Below are positions 15,527 to 20,984 of a stretch of 20,984 nt of DNA, one piece after another; positions within the stretch are counted from its first letter, which is position 1; each line of letters opens with the position of its first letter. The DNA is taken from positions 1 to 20,984 of the forward strand of contig CALXXB010000026.1 of assembly GCA_944392525.1 (NCBI GenBank), written 5' to 3'. Both the position numbers and the translations under genes were made by a program. The notes below the pieces were generated by a model. The model had not been told where the DNA came from. It ran no database searches and saw only the letters and a program-made list of their open reading frames with translations. The stretch comes from an uncultured Clostridia bacterium (GTDB lineage: Bacteria; Bacillota_A; Clostridia; TANB77; CAG-508).

Positions 15527-16711
15527 TTACTCCTTATGACTACATATATGTTTTCTTGTCATTTCCATTAAATCTAGTTTTGTAAAACCTTCTACTTGTG
15601 TCTTTGTCCTATCTTTCTTTAATTCTTCTTTTAGTAATTCTACAATTTTATCTTTATCTTCCTTAGCTCCCATATCTATATAATCAATAATAATTATTCC
15701 ACCTGTGTCTCTTAATCTTATTTGCTTAGCTATTTCTACTGTTGCTTCTTTATTTACTTTAAAGATTGTTTGTTCTAAGTTTTTATTTCCTGTATATTTT
15801 CCTGTATTTACATCTATAGCTGTTAAAGCCTCTGTTTTATCTATAGTAATAAATCCTCCGCATTTAAGCCAAACTTTTCTATTTTTTGATTTTTCTATTT
15901 GTTTTTCTATATCATATATATCAAAAATATTCTCTTTTTCTTTTAATTCTACTTTTATATCTTTATATTCTGTGTTTTCTTTTAGTACTTTTTCAATCGC
16001 TTCTTTTTCACTTTTGTCATTTACTACTATTTTCTCAATCTTATTTTCTACTAAATCTAATAATATTTTTTCTAATATATCTTCACTTTTATACAAAAGT
16101 TTAGGTTTATTATTGTTTGGATTAATATTTGTTCCTGTTATCTTGTTCCATTTTGCCTCAATTTTCTTTATATCATCTATTACTTCTTGTTCTTTTCCTT
16201 CTGCTGATGTTCTAATAATAGCTCCATTGTTTTTACTTAAGTTTTCTCTTACTAATTTTATAAGTCTTTCTTGCTCTTTTTTATCCTCTATTTTTTGAGA
16301 TATAGTAACTATATCTGTATTTGGCATTAAGACAATATATTTACTAGGTAAGTTTATATGTGTAGATACTCTTGCTCCTTTTTTTTCATTACTGTCTTTT
16401 TTTACTTGTACTAATATTTTTTGATTTGGCTTTATAACATCTTTTATATTAATACTTGTATCTAATTTTTCCTTAGTTTCATCCACTTTTGGTAAAACAT
16501 CCTTTAAGTGTATAAAACTATTCTTTTCTGTGCCTATATTTACAAAAGCAGATTGCATTCCTTCTATTATGTCTTTTACTATTCCTATATAAATATTTCC
16601 TTCTTTTCTATTTTGTTTGTTATCTTCTTCATAATATTCCACTAATATGCCATTTTCAACTAAAGCTATTTCTTTCTTATCTTTATTTTTTCGTACAAAT
16701 ATCTCTGTCAT
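15527..16711 (-). CDS. rng: ribonuclease E/G family endoribonuclease, short form without Zn-link
   Basis: An RNase G-like enzyme that cuts single-stranded, AU-rich RNA in mRNA decay and rRNA processing. Residues ~35-120 form the S1 domain (GNIYIGIVKDIIEGMQSAFVNIG, then FIHLKDVLP). The family block ARVSTHINLPSKYIVLMP and the DNase I-like catalytic part follow, with the two metal-binding aspartates in TAIDVNTGKYTG and IIIIDYIDM. The protein stops soon after DLMEMTRKHIC (394 residues). It lacks the CPxCxG Zn-link and small domain found in longer members, so it is a short variant or C-terminally truncated. The reading frame is otherwise intact. AGGAAGG precedes the ATG. It follows pth by 14 bases in one operon with rimO. 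Confidence 0.9.
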   Translation of the reverse strand: MTEIFVRKNKDKKEIALVENGILVEYYEEDNKQNRKEGNIYIGIVKDIIEGMQSAFVNIGTEKNSFIHLKDVLPKVDETKEKLDTSINIKDVIKPNQKILVQVKKDSNEKKGARVSTHINLPSKYIVLMPNTDIVTISQKIEDKKEQERLIKLVRENLSKNNGAIIRTSAEGKEQEVIDDIKKIEAKWNKITGTNINPNNNKPKLLYKSEDILEKILLDLVENKIEKIVVNDKSEKEAIEKVLKENTEYKDIKVELKEKENIFDIYDIEKQIEKSKNRKVWLKCGGFITIDKTEALTAIDVNTGKYTGNKNLEQTIFKVNKEATVEIAKQIRLRDTGGIIIIDYIDMGAKEDKDKIVELLKEELKKDRTKTQVEGFTKLDLMEMTRKHICSHKE

Positions 16712-16725
16712 TTCAACCTTCCTTA

Positions 16726-17277
16726 CTAATTAAATTTGTTCATCGCATTATCTACGCCTGATTTTATTATTTCAACAACTGCATCTTTTGCGGCCGTCGT
16801 TGATTTATCTAATATCTCTTGTTCTTCTTCTGGTATTGGACCAATTACATATCTTATAAAATCATTATCTTCAGGCTTTCCAATACCCACTCTTATTCTA
16901 GCAAAATCTGTACCTAAATATTGAACTACTGATTTCATTCCATTATGAGATCCTGGTCCACCTTTTTTTCTTATCTTTATAGTTCCTAGGTCTACATCCA
17001 TATCATCATAAATAACAATTATATCATCATTTTCTATTTTATAAAAGTCCACAACCTCTTTTATGCTTTCTCCACTTAAGTTCATAAAAGTCTGTGGCTT
17101 TAATAATATTACTTTTTCGCCTTCTATCATTCCTGTTCCGTATAGACCTTTAAATTTCTTCTTATTTACTTCAATATCATATTCTTTAGATATTTTATTT
17201 ATTGTATTAAATCCCATATTATGTCTTGTACTACTATAATCTTCCTCAGGATTTCCTAATCCTACTATTAAATACAT
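16726..17277 (-). CDS. pth: peptidyl-tRNA hydrolase
   Basis: Pth releases tRNA from peptidyl-tRNAs that drop off the ribosome. The start at 17277 gives a 183-residue protein of normal length that begins MYLIVGLGNPEEDYSSTRHNMGF, with the catalytic His in TRHNMG and the conserved Asn in GLGNP. KPQTFMNLSGES, IYDDMDVDLG (catalytic-network Asp), GGPGSHNGMKSV and FARIRVGIGKP complete the family signature. An upstream in-frame ATG at 17337 would add 20 basic residues but falls at the -35 box of the promoter. AAGGAG stands about seven bases before the 17277 ATG. First gene of the pth-rng-rimO operon. Confidence 0.95.
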   Translation of the reverse strand: MYLIVGLGNPEEDYSSTRHNMGFNTINKISKEYDIEVNKKKFKGLYGTGMIEGEKVILLKPQTFMNLSGESIKEVVDFYKIENDDIIVIYDDMDVDLGTIKIRKKGGPGSHNGMKSVVQYLGTDFARIRVGIGKPEDNDFIRYVIGPIPEEEQEILDKSTTAAKDAVVEIIKSGVDNAMNKFN

Positions 17278-17308
17278 TATTTTTCTCCTTATTTTTAAAC
17301 TATTATCT

Positions 17309-17337
17309 ATTTTACCTTGTTTTTTACTTTTTTTCAA
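17309..17337 (-). promoter_or_regulatory. sigma-A promoter of the pth-rng-rimO operon
   Basis: TTGAAA (17332-17337), a 17-base spacer and TAAAAT (17309-17314) on the minus strand. The predicted transcript starts near 17302, so the upstream alternative pth start is excluded. Confidence 0.7.
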
Positions 17338-17344
17338 GTATTTT

Positions 17345-17385
17345 AAAAGTGTTCTCTAACTTTTTTAAGTTATTGAACACTTTTT
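17345..17385 (-). terminator. probable terminator after the prepilin-type gene
   Basis: AAAAGTGTTC pairs with GAACACTTTT, and an inner TAACTT/AAGTTA stem pairs above a small internal loop. On the minus strand the T stretch is short and lies in the stem; on the plus strand a longer T-run follows. It may work in both directions, but the only nearby gene end is the prepilin-type gene. Confidence 0.6.
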
Positions 17386-17452
17386 ATGAGATTTTTATTT
17401 TTTCAATTTCATCTCTGATAGAAATCTCTATTAAAATTTATAATGTACCATA

Positions 17453-18433
17453 TTATGTTTCAGGTATAATTTTGTATTTGAAATTAGATTTTGGAATTAT
17501 AACTACTGGACGAAGTCCATATTCATCACTTGTTACACCATTGGAAAATTGGTTAGAATTACCAGATACATAATACATATATGATCCAAATTGAAACTTT
17601 CCATAAGGAGAAGCCAACCACCATTTTGAACTTGTTCCATTATTGTATATTCCGTTATTATAATCTACTGAAAGGTTCTCAATAGAAGTAATTTCATATC
17701 CTACTATTTTACAATCAATTTCTATTTGGTTAGGTCTTGAATTTTGTACTGCTGTGGCATTATATGAATTTCTAAATAATTCTAACGTTGGTCCGCCTAT
17801 TGCATAGCTTGCATTTCCAGTACTATCTTTATATTCACTCCATATGTTTTGGTCCATTAAGTATGCTACTGCTTTCGCATTACTATATGTACTAGGGGTA
17901 TCTCCTAACGTTTCATACCATTTGCTATTTAAATATCTTAAATCTTGTTGTACTGCTTCTGAACCTGTTTCATAATTTGATATATAATCATATAAAACAC
18001 AAGAATCTACTGTATTACTTCCATCTTGTTTTGATGAAATTAAGTATACATAATTTTCGTCATCATAAAATATTCTCCATGTTAAATTAATTCCTTCCGT
18101 CTCTTCTTTTTGTGATACATAATTTACTTTATCTCCATAATTAATTACACTTACTTCTGTTGTTTCTTCTCCAGTTGTTGTTCCTCCTATTGCATTATTT
18201 AGAAAATTATTATATTCATCAAGTCTTCCTTCTTCAATTTCTTGTGCATTTTCTGTTGCATTTTTTGCTCTTTGTGCTTGTATAAGTATTCCATTTTTTC
18301 CTGTTAACATTGCAATTGATACTCCAGCTAAGATTAAAAGTACAATAATAGTTATTACTAATGCTATTAATGTGATACCTCTCTCTTGTTTTTTCTTTGT
18401 TTCTATTCTGTTTTTCTTTTGTAGTTCTTTCAT
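17453..18433 (-). CDS. prepilin-type N-terminal domain surface protein
   Basis: A 326-residue exported protein. A basic 19-residue leader ends in Gly19, giving the prepilin peptidase site RG|ITLIALV. A long hydrophobic helix follows (residues 20-43) and then a polar helix (NGILIQAQRAKNATENAQEI), the type IV pilin/pseudopilin layout. Position five of the mature protein is Ala rather than the usual Glu, which is important for pilus assembly in many pilins. So it may be a pilin-like surface protein rather than a major pilin. The C-terminal ~200 residues form a globular domain with WRIFYDDENYVYLISS and ending WWLASPYG...GLRPVVIIPKS, resembling the C-terminal modules of other clostridial surface proteins (perhaps DUF6273-like). 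No peptidase, ATPase or other pilin gene is adjacent. GGGGGA precedes the ATG by about eight bases. Confidence 0.85.
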   Translation of the reverse strand: MKELQKKNRIETKKKQERGITLIALVITIIVLLILAGVSIAMLTGKNGILIQAQRAKNATENAQEIEEGRLDEYNNFLNNAIGGTTTGEETTEVSVINYGDKVNYVSQKEETEGINLTWRIFYDDENYVYLISSKQDGSNTVDSCVLYDYISNYETGSEAVQQDLRYLNSKWYETLGDTPSTYSNAKAVAYLMDQNIWSEYKDSTGNASYAIGGPTLELFRNSYNATAVQNSRPNQIEIDCKIVGYEITSIENLSVDYNNGIYNNGTSSKWWLASPYGKFQFGSYMYYVSGNSNQFSNGVTSDEYGLRPVVIIPKSNFKYKIIPET

Positions 18434-18482
18434 TCAAATTTCCCCCTTTATTTTATTTTTATCATATTTATTAATATACACA

Positions 18483-18512
18483 AGTATAACATTATGATTA
18501 TTAAGAAATCAA
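18483..18512 (-). promoter_or_regulatory. probable promoter of the prepilin-type gene
   Basis: TTGATT (18507-18512), an 18-base spacer and an extended -10 TGTTATACT (TATACT at 18483-18488) on the minus strand, about 50 bases before the ATG. Confidence 0.55.
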
Positions 18513-18645
18513 TAAATAGTAATAATTTTTATAATATTTTTTGTTTATCGTTTTTTTATTTATAAAACATAATGAAAATATTTACTGGTGATTATAATGT
18601 TTTTGATAATTTAATAAAATACATATGTACGTTTCCATAGTAATA

Positions 18646-18788
18646 AGAAAAAGATTGAAGTTAGCAGAACACAAACTTCAATCTCTACTTCAAGACAACA
18701 CGAGTAGAACTTCGGTCTTACTCTCTTTTATTTTATTGTTATTTTTTGTTTTATTCTTAATCAATAATTTTTGTAAAATTTCTTTTAC
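18646..18788 (-). ncRNA. candidate small RNA with own promoter and terminator
   Basis: A minus-strand transcript from the promoter at 18795-18823 would start near 18788 and end at the intrinsic terminator (18652-18684): about 140 bases with no reading frame. The first bases can form a GTAAAA-GAAA-TTTTAC hairpin with a GNRA-type loop (18773-18788). A central block of higher GC has AAGAC/GTCTT and CTACT/AGTAG pairings whose order (first half, second half, first complement, second complement) would make an H-type pseudoknot. The terminator is an 11-bp perfect stem followed by five Ts. The reverse complement could also fold, with a cUUCGg loop and a T-rich tail, so the strand is not certain. No known riboswitch core was recognised. 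Confidence 0.4.
18647..18684 (-). terminator. intrinsic terminator of the candidate small RNA
   Basis: AGATTGAAGTT, an 11-base loop and AACTTCAATCT (18652-18684) are followed by TTTTTC on the minus strand. It lies more than 130 bases upstream of the prepilin promoter, so it ends some other transcript. Confidence 0.65.
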
Positions 18789-18794
18789 ATTTAA

Positions 18795-18823
18795 ATCGTA
18801 ACATTTGTTTATTCCATTATCAA
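18795..18823 (-). promoter_or_regulatory. putative promoter of the candidate small RNA
   Basis: TTGATA (18818-18823), a 17-base spacer and TACGAT (18795-18800) preceded by TGT on the minus strand. The -10 differs from consensus at two positions but has an extended TGn. Confidence 0.4.
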
Positions 18824-18855
18824 TATTTCTTTATTCGTTTTTATTCTTTTATTTA

Positions 18856-18888
18856 AGCTGTTTTTTGACCCCGTCCCAAAAAACAACT
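18856..18888. repeat. REP-like palindrome with a G/C-rich loop
   Basis: GTTTTTTG and CAAAAAAC (18860-18867, 18877-18884) flank the nine-base loop ACCCCGTCC. The stem extends further with one mismatch. It is not followed by a T-run on either strand. The A/T stem around a GGGACGGGGTC-type core resembles the palindromes near REP-associated (IS200-like) transposases. That resemblance is from memory and only one copy is in the window. Confidence 0.45.
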
Positions 18889-18891
18889 CAC

Positions 18892-18916
18892 ACAAAAAGC
18901 ACCAACAAAGGTGCTT
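18892..18916 (-). terminator. intrinsic terminator of spoVG
   Basis: AAGCACC, a six-base loop and GGTGCTT followed by a T-run on the minus strand, 12 bases after the spoVG stop codon. Confidence 0.85.
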
Positions 18917-18927
18917 CTTATTTTTTA

Positions 18928-19203
18928 TTATTCTGCTGATTCTTCTGTTTGTTCTGGAGCTTCATAAGCTTCTAAGATAGCTTTTTGAATTTTCTCTCTA
19001 GTTTCAGCATTGATTGGATGAGCTATATCTTTGAATTCTCCGTTTGGAGTTTTTCTGCTAGGCATAGCTATAAATAATCCATTTTGGCTTTCGATAACTT
19101 TAATATCATGAACTGCGAATTCGTTATCGAATGTTACAGAAGCAACAGCTTTCATTCTGTTCTCTGAATTTACTTTTCTTAAACGTACATCTGTGATTTG
19201 CAT
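18928..19203 (-). CDS. spoVG: SpoVG family nucleic-acid-binding regulator
   Basis: SpoVG is a small conserved regulator that binds DNA and RNA and affects septation, sporulation and virulence genes in Firmicutes. The 91-residue protein is full length: [38 protein letters not shown], then [31 protein letters not shown], ending in a variable acidic tail. AAGGAAGG and GGTG lie upstream of the ATG. A sigma-H-like promoter and a 9-bp inverted repeat precede it. It is divergent from murC and has its own terminator. Confidence 0.96.
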   Translation of the reverse strand: MQITDVRLRKVNSENRMKAVASVTFDNEFAVHDIKVIESQNGLFIAMPSRKTPNGEFKDIAHPINAETREKIQKAILEAYEAPEQTEESAE

Positions 19204-19241
19204 TTTGCGTGCACCGCCTTCCTTAAGTTTTAAAAATTTTT

Positions 19242-19270
19242 TTGTACATACCGTTTAATCTTATGTACAA
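19242..19270. repeat. 9-bp inverted repeat at the spoVG transcript start
   Basis: TTGTACATA (19242-19250) and its exact complement TATGTACAA (19262-19270) flank an 11-base spacer. The repeat lies between the putative spoVG promoter and its ribosome binding site, at about +1 to +29. It could be an operator or a 5' mRNA hairpin. Confidence 0.6.
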
Positions 19271-19277
19271 TTATATT

Positions 19278-19302
19278 ATTCTTCAAAAAAAATTTTTTTC
19301 CT
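19278..19302 (-). promoter_or_regulatory. sigma-H-like promoter of spoVG
   Basis: On the minus strand AGGA followed by A residues (19299-19302) stands 17 bases before GAAT (19278-19281). This matches the sigma-H pattern AGGAWWW-N11/12-RNNGAAT, and spoVG is a classic sigma-H gene in Bacillus. A TATAAT at 19270-19275 is present but has no -35 box at proper spacing. Confidence 0.6.
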
Positions 19303-19404
19303 TCTTTTTTTTACAAAAATTTAAATTTTATTTATTTTTTATAATAATATTGTAACTATTTTTAAATTTTTTAATAATATATATTACATATTTTATCTAA
19401 ATAC

Positions 19405-19433
19405 TTGAAATTTTGGGAATATAATTATATAAT
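19405..19433 (+). promoter_or_regulatory. sigma-A promoter of murC
   Basis: TTGAAA (19405-19410), a 17-base spacer and a perfect TATAAT (19428-19433). The predicted start near 19440 leaves a leader of about 22 bases containing AAAAGGAG. Confidence 0.75.
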
Positions 19434-19461
19434 TTGATATCATAAAAGGAGTTGTGTATTT

Positions 19462-20844
19462 ATGCCAAATATTGAACATATAAAGAAATATAAAAATATA
19501 CATATGATTGGAATTGGTGGAATCAGTATGAGTGGAATTGCAGCAATTTTACAGAACTGGGGATTTAATGTTACAGGTTCTGATACTTCTGATTCTGAAG
19601 CAGTTCAATTATTATTAAAAAAAGGAATTAAAGTTGTTATCGGTCATAGCTTAGAAGATGTCGCAACATCAGATGTTGTGATTTATTCTGCTGCAATAAA
19701 ACAAGATGACCCAGAAATGTTAGAAGCAAAAAGACTAGGTATCCCAACAATAGAAAGAGCTGATTTCTTAGGTGAAATTACTCGTTGTTATAAAGATACT
19801 ATCTGTATTTCAGGAACACATGGTAAAACAACAACAACATCTATGGTTTCACTTTGTTTCTTAGAAGCTTTAAAAGACCCTAGTATCCAAGTAGGTGCCC
19901 TATTAAAACCTCTAAATGGAAACTATAGAGTTGGAAATAGTGAACATTTTATTATTGAAGCTTGTGAATATGTTGAAAGTTTTCTAAAATTTAGTCCTAA
20001 AGCTGAAATTATTTTAAATATTGATAATGACCATTTGGATTACTTTAAAACTTTCGATAATATCAAAAATGCTTTTATTAAATATGTAAAACTACTTCCA
20101 AATGACGGTATTTTAATTACAAATGCTGATGATAAAAATTGTATGGATTTACCAAAATATACTGGTGCAAAAGTTTATACATATGGAATAGATAATCAAA
20201 ATGCTGATTTTACAGCTAAAAATATAACATTTGATGATGATGGTTTCCCTGAATTTGATGTGTATTATAAAAATGAATTCTTTGTAAAATTACAACTTTC
20301 TGTACCTGGACGCCATAATGTTTTAAATGCTTTAGCTTGTACTGCATTATGTACAGAATATGGTATTGAAAGAAAAGATATAGCAGTTGCATTAGAAAGA
20401 TTTACAGGAGCACATAGAAGATTCGAATTTAAAGGAAAAATAAATGGAACATCAAGCGTTTATGATGACTATGCACATCACCCAACAGAAATAAAAGCAA
20501 CATATAATTCATTATCAAATAAAAAATACAATAAGTCTTGGGTTATTTTCCAACCACATACTTATAGTAGAACAAAAACTTTATTAGATGATTTTGCAGA
20601 TGCTTTAATTAATTTTGACCATATCGTAGTTTTAGATATATATGCTGCAAGAGAAAAAAATACATATAACATTTCTTCAAAAGATTTAGTTAATAAAATC
20701 AAAGAATTAGGCAAGGAAGCTAAATATATTCCTAATTTTGAAGAATGTGTAAAATATGTAAAAGATAATATAGAAAAAAATGATATCATTGTAACTTTAG
20801 GTGCAGGTACTGTAACTGAAATCGGACCTATGCTTGTTGATTAA
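19462..20844 (+). CDS. murC: UDP-N-acetylmuramate--L-alanine ligase MurC
   Basis: MurC adds L-alanine to UDP-N-acetylmuramate, the first amino-acid step of the peptidoglycan stem peptide, in the cytoplasm. The 460-residue protein has the standard length. The N-terminal UDP-binding domain contains IGIGGISMSGIA (residues 16-27) and GSDTSDS. The ATP site is SGTHGKTTTTS (about 117-127). NIDNDHLDYF and the ACEYVESFLKF stretch lie in the central domain. The C-terminal ligase domain has GAHRRFEFKG, YDDYAHHPTEIKAT and FQPHTYSRTKTL. AGGAG is about ten bases before the ATG. It is monocistronic with its own promoter and terminator, not in the dcw cluster, as in other Firmicutes. Confidence 0.97.
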   Translation: MPNIEHIKKYKNIHMIGIGGISMSGIAAILQNWGFNVTGSDTSDSEAVQLLLKKGIKVVIGHSLEDVATSDVVIYSAAIKQDDPEMLEAKRLGIPTIERADFLGEITRCYKDTICISGTHGKTTTTSMVSLCFLEALKDPSIQVGALLKPLNGNYRVGNSEHFIIEACEYVESFLKFSPKAEIILNIDNDHLDYFKTFDNIKNAFIKYVKLLPNDGILITNADDKNCMDLPKYTGAKVYTYGIDNQNADFTAKNITFDDDGFPEFDVYYKNEFFVKLQLSVPGRHNVLNALACTALCTEYGIERKDIAVALERFTGAHRRFEFKGKINGTSSVYDDYAHHPTEIKATYNSLSNKKYNKSWVIFQPHTYSRTKTLLDDFADALINFDHIVVLDIYAAREKNTYNISSKDLVNKIKELGKEAKYIPNFEECVKYVKDNIEKNDIIVTLGAGTVTEIGPMLVD

Positions 20845-20877
20845 TATATTTTTATTAAATATATTAATGTAATATAT

Positions 20878-20909
20878 AAAGCAGAAGATTTATATCTTCT
20901 GCTTTTCTA
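20878..20909 (+). terminator. intrinsic terminator of murC
   Basis: AAAGCAGAAGAT, the loop TTAT and ATCTTCTGCTTT form a perfect 12-bp hairpin with a short T-tail, 33 bases after the murC stop. Confidence 0.9.
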
Positions 20910-20919
20910 TTGTATATAT

Positions 20920-20984
20920 ACTTCCGGCTATGCCGGTAGTAATGAAAGCTTTAGCTTTATAGCAAAGCAACTCCTTTCATGTTA
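20920..20984. repeat. palindrome-rich element cut by the right edge
   Basis: CCGGC-tat-GCCGG (20924-20936, extended by ACT/AGT) is GC-rich against a very AT-rich background. ATGAAAG and CTTTCAT (20942-20980) follow as outer arms around AAAGCT/AGCTTT and GCTTT/AAAGC pairings. Successive nested palindromes suggest a mobile repeat or a structured RNA that continues beyond the window. No second copy is present here. Confidence 0.4.

Larger units (their letters stand above)
18434..18927 (-). other. 494-base intergenic region between the prepilin-type gene and spoVG
   Basis: No convincing protein gene lies here. Read on the minus strand from spoVG it holds the spoVG terminator, a REP-like palindrome, a candidate small RNA with its own promoter and terminator, then an AT-rich stretch with the prepilin gene promoter. 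Each is listed separately. The remainder (about 18520-18640) shows no clear structure. Confidence 0.7.

Noticed and set aside
17278..17337. 20-residue N-terminal extension of Pth from ATG 17337
   Set aside because: It overlaps the promoter and lacks homology; the ATG at 17277 has a good ribosome binding site and the normal Pth N-terminus.
18234..18437. A 67-residue minus-strand frame overlapping the start of the prepilin gene
   Set aside because: It is the shifted frame of the prepilin leader and hydrophobic helix and has no protein-like features.
18640..18740. c-di-GMP riboswitch controlling the prepilin gene
   Set aside because: The structured block does not show the conserved c-di-GMP-I or -II core sequences, and a separate promoter for the prepilin gene lies downstream of the terminator.

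Overview
The window is AT-rich DNA from a low-GC Gram-positive bacterium, most likely a member of the Clostridia (Bacillota). The evidence is the rimP-nusA-ylxR-ylxQ-infB operon order, a spoVG gene with a sigma-H-like promoter, TTG starts backed by strong Shine-Dalgarno sites, and a prepilin-type surface protein with a GITLIALVITII-style N-terminus. The last of these suggests an uncultured gut-type lineage, which is inference. No phage module, insertion sequence, CRISPR array, tRNA or rRNA was seen.

Layout. Positions 1-3793 (minus strand) carry the translation/transcription operon: a consensus promoter, a hairpin leader, then rimP, nusA, ylxR (rnpM), ylxQ and the 5' part of infB, which runs off the left edge. 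Upstream lie a small charged gene and a 1209-residue SF2 helicase whose C-terminal half is seven tandem copies of a roughly 90-residue repeat; the two genes overlap. No terminator separates the pair from the rimP promoter. At 7.9-9.2 kb is an orphan processive family 2 glycosyltransferase (minus strand).

From 9.4 to 12.85 kb most genes are on the plus strand. They are a ProX-type Ala-tRNA(Pro) editing protein paired with an HD-domain hydrolase, a membrane protein with a candidate Cys-His-Asp (transglutaminase/papain-like) domain, and a cation diffusion facilitator transporter broken by a one-base frameshift. A small one-TM protein of unknown function sits among them on the minus strand.

From 12.87 to 17.34 kb the minus strand carries pth-rng-rimO-hypothetical, an operon for peptidyl-tRNA recycling, RNA decay and ribosomal protein S12 modification that ends in a very acidic protein of unknown function. 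Next comes a prepilin-type surface protein (17.45-18.43 kb). The 494-base gap after it holds a candidate small RNA with its own promoter and terminator, and a REP-like palindrome. spoVG (minus) and murC (plus) are divergently transcribed around 19.2-19.46 kb. The right edge cuts into a palindrome-rich element downstream of the murC terminator.

The best candidates for something undescribed are the helicase with its recently expanding repeat tail and overlapping partner, the small RNA locus near 18.7 kb, and the membrane protein with the putative cysteine-peptidase triad. All assignments come from reading the sequence; no database search was run.
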